DNA from: Diphasiastrum complanatum
Taxonomy: Eukaryota > Streptophyta > Lycopodiopsida > Lycopodiales > Lycopodiaceae
Reading direction: 5' to 3'
NCBI GenBank assembly: GCA_029204225.1
Contig: CM055101.1
Span: 61,915,318 to 61,979,317 of the forward strand
DNA length: 64,000 nucleotides
Shown here: positions 26,901 to 35,594 of the stretch, piece by piece
How positions within the stretch are numbered: position 1 is the first letter of the stretch
Layout: each line of letters opens with the position of its first letter
The notes under the pieces: model-generated
Seen by the model: only the letters and a program-made list of their open reading frames with translations
The model's database searches: none
Told to the model about the DNA's origin: nothing
Position numbers and translations under genes: made by a program

Positions 26901-28566
26901 CATTGGACAGCTTCCTAGAATATTAATCAAAGGACACATGTCATGTGCTAATTGGGATGTGTGGCCCAATTCACAAGAGACATTTAATGGAACGGTTTTA
27001 GCAACCCACATGCATGCCCATGCGCTAGGGATTAGCCAAGAGGGGAGTGTGCCTCATGGAAGCTTTGGGATGGGTCAAGGTTAAAGGGTGCTTGAGGGGA
27101 TATAGTGTGAGCCTTTTTCAAACCCTATCTTATTCCTCTGCAGCTATGGTTGCGAGGAGACTTGCGGTAGAGCTCTCATAGTTTCTAGTTCATCTATGTA
27201 ATCTTTCTTGAGATTACTAAAAAAATGGGCTTTTTTTGAGTGAATCTTGAGTTTTACTTAGGGTTTGAGGGTTTGTGTGCAACAATTGGTATACGAGCAA
27301 ATGCTTCTCAGGATCTATGAGGAGATTAACCTACCGAATGTCTCTATGCTTGCCTTTTGGATGATCTACATCTTCGATTAGCATCAAAGTCTTCAACACC
27401 CTACCATATGGTGTTCTAAGCTACTTGTGCCCATTTTCAAGGCAATTTTCAAAAGTTTGCGACCCCATGAGATGGCAGAAGTGTGCCCTATGGTCGATTG
27501 TTAGCCTACCATTTGACTTGGGGCCTGTTGTCTAGGCTTGGCTTGCTTGTTTTGTGAAAATCGAACTTTTGTTAGGCTAGCCTAAATGTTTCTAACTTGC
27601 TGAGTTTTTGAATTTGGTTATCCCTATGAATGTAAATCCTTCGTATGGGTCAGTCGTTACTAGGTTGGCTCCCTAGACCTTTCTCTACTATTGATTTTGC
27701 TTATTTTTCTTAAGCTAGCCGAATTTGTGCCAAGTTTGCTGATTTTCAGAGAGAAAAGCTTGTTATGATTTTGGAATCTGACTGTTAAAGGTCGAATCCA
27801 TCCTATTCTTCCTGTAATTTAGGGTATAGTTTTGTTGTGTTAGTATTTGACCTTTCAAGGATAAGGAGCAATCATATGATAAGCGGGGAGATATACACAT
27901 GGCCTTGTATCATAAGGATAGTAGGTGAGGCCCAGATGCTATTGCAGTCATTACTAGGACTAACCAAGATAACCAACCTTGGGGATGCAAGAACAAGTGG
28001 CACAAAAGAGAAAGTTTGACTGTCAAAACAAATGATAACAAACTCAGGTTTATTGAAAAGGCAAGGGTGTAACAGCCATAGTTTCCTTCCTATTCGGAAT
28101 CTGTCGAATCGGAATCAACCAAATCAGCCTCTTCGACCTTTACGAATCGGTCCTAGGGTTGTCGAATCGACAAATCTGTTTTAGGGTTCAAAACTCAATT
28201 TTTTTTGTAGATTTGCCTAGAATTTAGAAAAGCCAAAAACATAGTTGCATAATGCATTGATAATAATAGATATCATGATTGAATTATAAGCAATGAAGAT
28301 TCCAAATTCCATATTTTAACGAATATCCGTTTAAACTTTACCCGATACGTGTTACTTGACACCTGTATTATGTATACTTTTAGGGTTTGAATTTTAAAAC
28401 TCTAAACCTAAAAGTGATGTCAAATCATAAATGAATCATGAAACAAATAACAATGAAATTATAAAGTATGAAGTTACTATGAACTCAAAACATTCAACCT
28501 TCAACAATCTAGATTCCAACTTCAATTTTACATAATTCATAAAAATGTAATAACTCATAATTTATT

Positions 28567-28623
<57 letters not shown>

Positions 28624-28675
28624 GACATGTACTTCATTAGTCTTATATGCCTTTTGGCATGGAAAAGCCATTAAT

Positions 28676-28752
<77 letters not shown>

Positions 28753-31700
28753 CAAAGAAAGACAAAAAGAGAAGAACGTGACTCCTCTATAATCGGGTCC
28801 CGTGAGAAAACCAGGGAAATTCGATTCAGAGATTCAAATCGGATCCATGATTCAATGAAACTATAGCAACAACTCCCAAGGGCAAAAGGTTCTTGGGCAA
28901 TCTGATGTTCAAAGGGGTTAGTGAGTGTCCTTCAATTTTGTTGCTACAAGATCATCAATGTGCAAAAAGAGAGAATCTCTGTTTTGAATACTTGGGGTAG
29001 CATAGGTCGAAAGAAGACGTAACCAGATGCGGACCACATATAATCTTCAGGTGGATCAATTGGATGACCCTATGACAATGGCAAAAGCCGTGAAAACTTT
29101 GTATGCCTAGAGAGTTTACGGAAGGAGAGATGGTGTTTCTCAAAATTCTAAAGGACTCAGAGATTACTAAACAAATAGGCTTTTGTTAAGTAAATCTTGT
29201 GAATTACTTCAGGTTTGAGAATTGTGTGCAACAATATTCTAGGAGACTAGAATAGGGCACAAGGAAATTGCAACCATTCTAGAGATTCTCCCACTACTCC
29301 ACGTCTACCATAAGGCCACAAAGCTTTTTGAGATGAGGAGAGTGGACAAGGTTTGTGGAGGCCAAGAGAAATGTTGTTGCTACTATGTCTCGTGATCATG
29401 TGGGGAGAACGTCCCCAACTCCGCGCTGAAGGTGTTGGAGAGGTTCTTGCCTTTCTACAATTGGGTGCAAATGGTAGCTATTAAAGTTGTCTAGGCCATG
29501 AGTCAAGATCCAAAGCTAGCTCATGACTTGTGACTACCCACAAGTCGGAGGTGACTACCCACAGGTCGGAGGCTCGAGCCTCGATACTTGACATACTAAA
29601 CTTGCTCTGGGACTTTGGGAGTGTCACCCATCTAAGTCTTTTGGGGCATGTCGCACTCGAGTCAACTTTACAACATCCTCTCCTCGTTTGAGAAAGTTGA
29701 TGTCCTCATTAGGGCCAAACTTAAACTTAAGACAGATGGTGCGGGCTTGATTCATCGGCCAAATTTAACATAAGTACAATGGCATGGGCTTAATTCACCA
29801 ACCGAAATAGCTAACTTTGCTAAGACAAATTACATTTGCACTTAGCACATGAAAGTGTGGATCAATTACTTACGTAATGTAAAGTTGCAACTTTTTTTTA
29901 ATTACTTAGGCACTAACTCAAATCAACAGCCTTCTTTATTAACATGGAGAAAAATATAGCTACCTGAGAGCTCCTTGAGCCCAAGGTATGTCATTCTGAC
30001 GTGCAAGATAATCCCCTTGGACTCTTAAATCGTTTGTATATCGCACAAGATGACCTCCTTGAGCTCGAGATGTACACTCAGATCCATCTCTGAGTTTGAA
30101 TTTGGGGAAACTTTGGTTTCGTAGGATCAATTGTCCATATTTGTCTCCACTAGAGATAATCATGGAAGTCTTAAATGAATTGGTCAAGGCCTTTAGTCAT
30201 GGTCAATCTTGAAAGATTTTGGAAATGCTCATAACATCTAACAAAGGAGGGAAGTATTTGGGTTCGTTTTCCACGAGATCGGGCAAACGAAGGGCTAGGC
30301 GCAAAGTTGGCTAGCTCCTTTGACTAGCGTTCTGTTTCTTCTTTCTGCAACACCATTGTCCAGTTTTTCTCCATAAAAGACATGAATGAAATTTGAAGGA
30401 ATAGTTGGCTCAGGTTCAAATGTTTCGTCCATCTCTAATTGATCTCTTGGCATTGTTGTCAATGCCAACAGATTAACTCCCTTTGCCAAGCAAGCAATCA
30501 ACATGAATGTAGCTGGCAAATTTAAATCGTAAGGAAACACATTCTTTCTATGTTTTCTAAGGTGGGGAGGACAAGGTGCATGAAAGTTAAGGGAAACATT
30601 GTTGCTACTATCTCTCAATTGTGTTTATTTCTCCTTGTTCCACCGTGTAACCCTTATGCTAGTTGTTTGCATTGGAGTTTCTACAACAGTGTAGGCATTG
30701 GAGAAAACGATCTCCTCCTCTCTCAATCTAAAGGTCTAGCAACTTGCATTCACGCTTGTCGATTTTTGGTTCCATTCAAAGGTTCCCTCTTCCCAAAAAC
30801 TGTAGCCTTCACGGAGGTATTATGCATTTTGTATGTGCTTTTATTGGCCTTTCATGCATTGATTAGTAAGTGTACAGCTTGTACGCATCTATGGTTGGGA
30901 CGTTAAACAATAGCAATATATTTTTCAAAAATAAAATTGTGATATTTTTCTGTTTACAATAACTTGCGAGAAATCCAAGTTATTTTGAGACATAGTGATA
31001 GATGCATTTAATTGCCATTGTTTGTTAAAAGTATCTCATTAGAAGAGATATAAATAGAATATTTACATCTCTTTTTTGACTACTCAATGCTTAAAAAAGG
31101 TATTAGCGGCTAACTCTTGTACTTATGGCAATGCTTTTAAGCAATGAGAATGACATGAATTTTAAGTATGCCATATTTTACTTACTAGAAGTAAGGTGTT
31201 TACAAAATTTCACAAGCATAGATTGATTGCTTACCCAACGTTCGAAGAGTGTTGTAGACAAGATGGGAGCTCAAGAGTGTTGCTACAGCAAAAATTCTTG
31301 CATCATATGATCTAGAAACACCCTCTCCATAAAATCCTTCAGTGTCCAGAAGAACGACACGACACCCATCAACAGTTCTCACACTTCCTTTTGGTAATAT
31401 ACGCATCCAAATACCTTTTGTTTCAGGCTCTGGAGTTGCTCCAACCAAGAATCCATGTGATGAATTTAGAAGGACATTGAGGAGAAAGGACTTTCCACTG
31501 AAAATGTAAAAAAAATCATCACTTTCACATCAAATAACAAAAGTTTGATTTTTGTAATTGTTCGACTCCTTAGTTTTGAGAGCATGTACAATGACTTTAA
31601 GAAACTAAACGCACAAAAACGTAAGTACCATTCATAGCAGCATCTTATAAGCAACAAAGCCCAAAGTCAGGTGACACCAGTGTATAGCTTGTCCACAAAT

Positions 31701-32980
31701 TTGAAAAGTTCAGTACAATCCACAGCACCAATCGAAATTTCAGTATCATAAAAATCATATTTGTTCTTTCATATAAGGTTCAGCTTTCCACGTTTTCTGA
31801 CTTCTAATATTAGATTAAGGATCCATAAACCTTCAATTACACCAGTGTTTCGTGGTCTGTGCATAGGACTAACATCCAATAAACCTTTCAAATACATCAA
31901 CGGTGGTAATCTTTGACGGTAGTGGTTTAGAAGCAACCATAGAGTTTTATTGAGCCTTATAAGTTGTTTCCGTGATCGAGAGATTCAAAGTAAAATTGCA
32001 TTCACCGTTTAGGGGTATGGCAAGGTACATTATTGAGAAATGATCGCTTTTGACTGAAATTTGTGAAGAAAGAAATGGTACCACATATTTTATCTGGTTT
32101 AGCAAACTTTGGCCAGCAGCTTTTGAGATAATAGCTGATCCGATTGCAGTTGTATAAAAGACTCTCGAGACTTTTGAGAAGTCTTTGCTACATGTTAGTT
32201 TAAGCAGACTACCTTCTTTATGCAGACTCAATAGCGGTTCCTACATATGGAGTCTGTTCAAGCTAATTTTCTCTCATTATGTTGTACATAAAGGCTTAAC
32301 AGTGCTTTCTATGAGAACTGATAGATGTATTTGAAGTGAACTTACAGTGTACGACGAGGAAAATTGGACTGTAAGAGGTACAACAAATCTTTTGAGAATT
32401 ATATAAGTTAACGAAAAGTAATCTACGATTTTTGTTCGTCCATACTGCTGCCAGATCTTCTTGCTTATGTTTTGGGAGTCGACAAACCGGCCTCCTATTT
32501 CTATAGACGTCATATTATGTTTACTCCACCATAAGCTGTTGCATGCCCCTCTTTTAACATGAATAATCGAAAACTTCAAAGAGACGCTAACCTGTGGTAC
32601 GGTCCCACCACTGCCACAAATGATACAGGTTCAGTGATGGCAGACAGTTTCTCCAAAACAAGCTCATTCAACTCAAGCCGGTCATGTCCCTTTGAAGGAC
32701 GGATCAACTGCAAAGGCTCATCCTCCCAATCTTTCTCGTTTACCTCAAATAATCGGACATCGTCCACATTCCAATCGTGCCTTTGATCTTGAATCACTCC
32801 ATCAACCTCCTCGTTATTCAAATGCACACCCGCGAAAGACGACGATGCCTCCTCCAGAACGAACGACGATGCTGCTCCCTCTAACAAAGGTGCTGCTTCC
32901 AACCTCACCTCCGTTTGGATGGCAACAATTACAAATAAAAACATTAACAGAAGCGTGAAAATGAAAACAAGACGCTCCAT
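3297..32980 (-). CDS. Guanylate-binding-protein-like large GTPase, 10 exons, 980 aa
   Basis: Large GTPase of the GBP/atlastin (GB1/RHD3) superfamily. Coding exons, 5' to 3' on the minus strand: 32980-32592, 31497-31235, 15447-15352, 15222-14518, 14236-14119, 10799-10644, 10425-9981, 9462-9337, 9132-8929, 3737-3297. All introns are GT-AG and every phase matches, giving 980 codons plus stop. Residues 1-25 are a hydrophobic signal or anchor segment. The P-loop GPYHSGKS is at 126-133, the switch I threonine (ETKGIW) near 156 and DTEG at 181-184. The fourth motif, normally RD after a hydrophobic strand, reads TWVVQGFDLD near 274-283, so the RD is absent. The rest is a long helical C-terminal part with one membrane segment near 924-946 and a 34-residue basic-to-polar tail. 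By family knowledge these proteins hydrolyse GTP and remodel or guard membranes; endomembrane location is inferred. The weakest joint is the exon 8 donor at 9336/9337 (AAA|GTATTT). Confidence 0.85.
4375..6595 (+). mobile_element. LINE-like (non-LTR) retrotransposon, decayed, bounded by (CT)n
   Basis: Reverse-transcriptase part of a non-LTR element lying in intron 9 of the GBP-like gene, antisense to it. The domain runs from about 4396 (SNYRTIMIGHVLAKVYG) through GVKQGYSLSPVLFGLYIDELE near 4740 and YADDVV near 4866 to NIGKTKVMVFNTS near 4960. A downstream frame at 5715-6392 holds a Cys/His pattern (EEHFIFRCPVYHE). Frames change near 4582 and 4945 and a TGA at 5646 interrupts, so it is dead. 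About 80 bases including the DFRKAFD motif are missing at 4581/4582 compared with the copy at 23090-24045. The 3' end reads GCATGGAAAAGACATTAATAAAG and then (CT)27; the 5' end also abuts a (CT)n tract at 4375-4393. Confidence 0.8.
6597..8837 (+). mobile_element. Decayed Ty1/copia retrotransposon with LTR remnants
   Basis: This element lies in intron 9 of the GBP-like gene, antisense to it. The left end is a partial 5' LTR (6597-6748) followed by a primer site, TAGTATCGGAGC at 6749-6760, two changes from the usual tRNA-Met complement. Pol remains start at 7385 (HQMDVKSTFVNG, EEIYMVQP), continue through an RT part with stops and frameshifts to 8097, and an RNase H end with VDTFTKPLSEDKFKKF near 8424. 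A G-rich polypurine tract is at 8505-8512. The 3' LTR, about 8511-8837, matches the left remnant from the words CTCTAGCAA to TTCATCA/AATCATCA. The 5' LTR half before its CT tract is missing; the LINE joins at exactly that point. Confidence 0.75.
10800..13048. other. Intron 5 of the GBP-like gene, 3' part: repeat debris
   Basis: Holds scattered GTTCCGAAAC and GGATC-type words (11165-11200 and 11690-12200), a candidate small insertion (see 11638-12122), and a candidate LTR start at 12739: a purine tract AAGGGGAG followed by TGTTAGAGTTAATG, the usual pattern at a copia 3' LTR. The body of 12740-13048 may be that LTR; no partner was found. The small ORFs here show no family features. Confidence 0.4.
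11638..12122. mobile_element. Candidate small insertion flanked by an 11-bp direct repeat
   Basis: CATAGTAACAA occurs at 11638-11648 and again at 12112-12122. The 463 bases between are rich in CCGGATC, GGATCACG and TTCCGAAAC words that recur in both orientations near each end. This fits a non-autonomous DNA element with a target duplication, but clear terminal inverted repeats were not seen. Confidence 0.35.
13297..13405. repeat. Two copies of a 55-bp tandem unit
   Basis: The word CCACAACCATCACGTCATTC and its surroundings (CATCAGTC before, TTCCAT after) occur at 13322 and 13377, giving a 55-bp period with a few substitutions. It lies in intron 5 of the GBP-like gene. Confidence 0.75.
13735..13783. 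repeat. Telomere-like (CCCTAAA) interstitial tract, degenerate
   Basis: Several CCCTAAA-type heptamers occur close together (CCCTATAAG, AACCCTAAAC, AAACCCTAAAA, CTCTAACCCC). The plant telomere unit is TTTAGGG. The tract is short and imperfect, and lies in intron 5 of the GBP-like gene. Confidence 0.6.
20100..20470. repeat. GC-rich core with repeated GGATGGC(G/A)GGCTGAC
   Basis: This stretch is far richer in G and C than its surroundings and lies inside the non-autonomous LTR element. The 15-mer GGATGGCGGGCTGAC occurs at 20179-20193 and 20223-20237, and with one change at 20336-20350. Proline-rich frames on the minus strand are a by-product of the composition. Confidence 0.65.
20895..20955. 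repeat. (GA)n microsatellite
   Basis: About 30 perfect GA units just inside the primer-site end of the non-autonomous LTR element. Confidence 0.95.
21930..22990. repeat. Degenerate tandem array (CTTGAGTCAA / CTCGGCACCCTCC units) split by an insertion
   Basis: Units of roughly 55-75 bp repeat the order AATCTTGATCTTGA(G/A)TCAAG, TGTCAACTC(A/G)GCACC(C/T)TC, (G/T)TGTCCAACTCAA. They occur at 21930-22173 and resume at 22797-22990. The interruption is the hAT-like element at 22174-22796. The array is non-coding. Confidence 0.7.
22174..22796. mobile_element. hAT-like non-autonomous DNA transposon with 8-bp target duplication
   Basis: The ends are CAATGTTTTGAGG on the left and, reading inward from the right, CAATGTTTCACGA, so at least 8 terminal bases are inverted. 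The octamer GCACCCTC directly flanks both ends (22166-22173 and 22797-22804). Subterminal zones are packed with GATTCGAA(T/C)CGG-type palindromic words in both orientations, as expected for transposase binding sites. An 8-bp target duplication and this terminus are typical of hAT elements. The interior codes for nothing recognisable, so it would need a transposase in trans. Confidence 0.8.
23090..24045 (-). mobile_element. Second LINE-like copy, truncated at both ends
   Basis: Minus-strand relative of the 4375-6595 element. It reads from about 24045 through QVGF, EARHKKEKVYCCFVDFRKA and FDSVPRSLLIQRLRNLGF (near 23876) to STIGVK, then through frameshifts to NLSKTKIMVFNTS and SSHWASISRLQTTML, ending near 23090. 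The YADD site near 23560 has an extra base that breaks the frame. It keeps the DFRKAFD segment missing from the first copy. The 3' end with the (CT)n tail is absent. Confidence 0.75.
24288..24540 (+). repeat. Dispersed repeat family A, copy 1
   Basis: Shares ordered words with 35023-35285: ATTTCAAC(C/T)AGTTT, TTTAGTCATATTTTG, AGAGATAAACTTT, TTGGAAAGTGTGGGAAAGTT, GGTCGAGTTTG-like, TTCAAATTTGAAC and CATTGAATCTAG. A more diverged minus-strand relative lies near 48030-48165. It may be an LTR fragment; the termini were not found. Confidence 0.65.
26228..26630 (+). pseudogene. Copia-derived pol fragment, heavily decayed
   Basis: Near 26246 the plus strand reads DLKIHQMDVQ, the start of the copia reverse transcriptase. 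Near 26530-26620 a frame-shifted LWHA...GIQDLWDGIFACQKQ resembles the pre-integrase segment. The order is not that of an intact element, so rearrangement or chance similarity of the second part is possible. Confidence 0.4.
27287..27298 (+). other. Candidate LTR-element primer site
   Basis: TGGTATACGAGC resembles the tRNA-Met primer site TGGTATCAGAGC. The preceding 80 bases (GAGATTACT to GTGTGCAACA) match 29157-29233 in order, so both are probably 3' ends of related LTRs or leader sequences. Confidence 0.4.
28078..28864. mobile_element. Candidate DNA transposon related to the hAT-like element
   Basis: The inverted word ATAGTTTC / GAAACTAT bounds this segment at 28078-28085 and 28857-28864. 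Next to both ends lie GAATCGG, CGAATCG and GATTCAAATCGG words like those in the 22174-22796 element. No clear target duplication was found. The interior contains two (CT)n tracts and a LINE 3' end. Confidence 0.35.
28569..28750 (+). mobile_element. LINE 3'-end fragment between two (CT)n tracts
   Basis: The bases 28622-28679 repeat the 3' end of the 4375-6595 LINE almost exactly (TACTTCATTAGTCTTATATG, CCTTTTGGCATGGAAAAG, CATTAATAAA). They are preceded by a (CT)n tract (28569-28621) and followed by another (28680-28750). This is a severely 5'-truncated copy. Confidence 0.8.
30295..30378 (-). pseudogene. Copia integrase fragment
   Basis: The minus-strand peptide DNGVAERRNRTLVKGA matches the highly conserved NGVAERRNRTL segment of copia integrases. 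The sequence before it in the same frame is not clearly integrase. It is a short relic in intron 2 of the GBP-like gene. Confidence 0.55.
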
Positions 32981-33034
32981 ACCAAGATGGATGGAGACAA
33001 GAGCAGTAGATCAGACAAATAAATTATCGATTGA

Positions 33035-33070
<36 letters not shown>
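33035..33070. repeat. (GAT)12 microsatellite in the likely 5' UTR of the GBP-like gene
   Basis: Twelve perfect GAT units lie 55-90 bp upstream of the minus-strand start codon at 32980, so they are probably transcribed in the leader as an ATC-rich tract. Confidence 0.8.
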
Positions 33071-33427
33071 AAGAGAGCTGCAGGCAAAGGGATAGACATG
33101 GAGAAAGGTCACGATGCGACGCGCTTGCTCATAGGATCGTTAAGGAGGATGGATCGAGAGTAAAGATAATCTTATTGTTATTGATATGTATCCAGTGACA
33201 AAGAAGAGGGACTGGAAAAGGGCAGCGCTCTTTCCGACAGCTGGAGTGCCGCGTGGCGTAATTGCGTTGGGTCAAAATTTATGTGCCATTTTCTTTTTTA
33301 AAGGGTACTTGGGTTTTAAATATTTCTCTAGATCATTTAAGTACTATGGAATGAGCCGGGCACAGGCCATTCTGCCCGGTTCAGCTTTCCAAAAATTTTT
33401 GCGGAATAGATTGTTGGACCTTTTTTG

Positions 33428-33545
33428 GACCAATTCGACGCTGCCGTGTGGCAGACAACAGGCAGAATCAAAACTTAAAAAATTTAAACCAATCCAACGA
33501 TGCCACGTGGTAGGTGCAGGCAGAATCAGCACAAATTTTTTTTTT
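33428..33545. repeat. Tandem ~60-bp duplication upstream of the GBP-like gene, with a G-box
   Basis: Two diverged units, about 33428-33486 and 33488-33545, share the order ACCAAT, a GCC(G/A)(T/C)GTGG core, GGCAGAATCA and an A/T-rich end. The second carries a palindromic CACGTG at 33504-33509; the first has CCGTGTGG instead. They lie about 450-560 bp upstream of the GBP-like start codon. Cis-regulatory use of the G-box is inference. Confidence 0.4.
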
Positions 33546-34029
33546 AAATAAACAAGTGACTATTTTGCTTTTTAATGAGTCATAAAACTGGGCAAAATAG
33601 TCACCAACAATTCATTATGTCTTGCCTTGCAAACTCATTAGTGTGTGTTTCAATAAGTCATTACAATGTGTTTCAAGATGGTTAATTGAGAACATTACAC
33701 TCAAAGCCCTAAATTATAAAAGTACATGCGCCCAAAAAGCTTTGTCACATTGCTAACAAGGATATATATTTTGCACAAGTGCTAATTTTAACATGCAAGA
33801 TAAAATGCATTCCATTCCACCGAGCACGCAATAGGTATGAGTGCCTAAGCAACATAACCGCTAGTTGTTGCTGCTAACATGGGAGTCTATAACTACGATG
33901 TTCCAATCTTGCAACTCTGAATAACACAATGGCACGTGCATTGAAAGTAGCAAATAGAAAAAAGTTGTTGCATGTTATAGAAAAGCAAGCATCAAAAAAG
34001 TGAAGCATAGAGTATAAATGAGGCACAAG

Positions 34030-34245
34030 TCTAATGTACTCATCAAGTTTGTTTGTGTATTTGTGCATTGTTCAGCCTTGAGTTTTTCATCGGCGCTACT
34101 TGGTTGCTTGTGAATGCAGATGCAGAGTTTGAGTTGTTCGTTGGAAAGCACAAAAAGGTGTATGCGAGTGCTGAGGAGTATGTTCATCGGCTAGTGTTGT
34201 TCAAGAAGAACAAACTTCTGCTCACCTCCTTGCAAATGAGTATCT
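34030..34245 (+). pseudogene. Cysteine-protease prodomain (I29) fragment
   Basis: The peptide FELFVGKHKKVYASAEEYVH, then RLVLFKKN, matches the I29 inhibitor prodomain of papain-like proteases (F..F...HGK.Y.S.EE..HR...F..N). A hydrophobic stretch (EFFIGATWLLVNA) precedes it, as a signal peptide would, though an AG at a possible splice acceptor (GTGAATGCAG) also lies there. No catalytic domain follows within several kb, so this is a fragment or a lone captured exon. The surroundings 33550-34030 and 34280-35020 show no other coding signal. Confidence 0.6.
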
Positions 34246-35022
34246 TTTCTACATGCAATCCTTCAAACCTCGTATAAAGTGTTGATGAAAGATGAACAAC
34301 AATCATCGGATTGCCAATTAAATTACATCTCTCTTAACAACTGCATGACCATGGTAGCACGCTCTTCAATAATAGTGCATAAAAGTTGCAACATGGCTGG
34401 CTATAGGCGGTAGTGCAATTTTGGTAGTTGTAGCCATCATGAACATTCTAAGGGACGCATCTGTAGGACGTTAAGTGAACTGGAGTGGAGGTAAAGCCAT
34501 TGAGAGGAGGTGCACATGAAAGTCTACTCCATATTAGAAAACCGTTTTTACAATTTCAAGTTTGGTTGCAGGTATATAATGGTGGGGGAATTTTTTGCCA
34601 TATCATATGGAGCATCAAATAATGCATCTCGGTTTCCAAGGGGGTGTTTGAACTTGGGATTAAAGAAGCTTCGGATACTAAGCTAACCAAGTGAACCAAC
34701 CTCATTGAATGATGGAGCGTCAAATAATGAGACAACAAATGTGCCTGCCAAAAAGTCACTCATTGGGCCATCAAAAAATCCTATTGGACACCACGTAGCT
34801 CACCATGGTCGCTTGAAATATGTATTGCCCTCCCATGTTTAAGTGTCACATGCTTACTAACTCGTTTGTTAACCCTATCCCCGTGCAAATAGGCTTTAAT
34901 GATCCTCTAGCCCCATCCATCTCATTGATTTAAGCATTGTGAAATGATCTACTTGCTTGACCATTATTGGCTCTGAAATTGCAATTTAAAAGGCCCATTT
35001 CAAAAAAATGAGGCCTAGTGTG

Positions 35023-35285
35023 TGATAATTCATGTGAGAAATTTCAACTAGTTTTGCCAAGTTTAGTCATATTTTGGTTAATTCTCAATATTGGGCCAAT
35101 ATGCATCTTAGACTTAGAGATAAACTTTATGAAAGTTATTTTAGCCTAATTTCGTTTGAATTACCACTTTTGGAAAGTGTGGGAAAGTTAGGAGGTCGAG
35201 TTTGGAAGGTTCAAATTTGAACACTTGGTTCATTGAATCTAGTCCACATTAATAGTAGGGTTTTTGTTATGGAGGGAAACCAAGA
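35023..35285 (+). repeat. Dispersed repeat family A, copy 2
   Basis: Same orientation and word order as 24288-24540, with many substitutions and small indels. It carries no reading frame. Confidence 0.65.
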
Positions 35286-35594
35286 TCATCAATGAGGCAT
35301 GGACCTGCTATATATTGGTTATCACTCACATTTATTGTTTGGTTGCTGAAATTTTCTAGATAGTTCAAAGTTTATAGCATGGGGAGGAATCATCTCATTT
35401 ACAATCTATTTGGTTCTTCATGTTATATTTACATCATGATTTGTAAAATTGATGAAAGAGATAGTGAAACATCCAAAGTGGACACTATTCTCTATATCAA
35501 TTATGGATGCTACTTTAAAGCATTGGGAAAAGACTTGTTTATGAAGCATAGATAAAAAAAAACACAAATATTACATTGTCAAAAACATTACTTA

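Larger units (their letters stand above)
15448..31234 (-). other. Intron 2 of the GBP-like gene (15.8 kb), transposon nest
   Basis: The donor reads G|GTAAGC (at 31234) and the acceptor TTTTGCAG (before 15447). Besides the elements listed separately, 15450-18930 shows no convincing gene. Near 16025-16050 the words CATTGAGGGCAATGTTTTTGGGGG recall the region before the 3' LTR of Ty3/Athila-type elements, and frames at 16534-16788 and 17176-17394 are cysteine-containing but unrecognised. 24560-26220 and 29240-30290 hold only AT-rich debris, including a 21-bp word GTGACTACCCACA(A/G)GTCGGAG repeated at 29531 and 29550. 30380-31230 shows nothing. Confidence 0.7.

Noticed and set aside
28555-28755. 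Minus-strand open frame of repeated Arg-Glu
   Set aside because: It is a direct product of (GA)n microsatellites; similar frames at 41440, 62619 and 20631 are rejected for the same reason.
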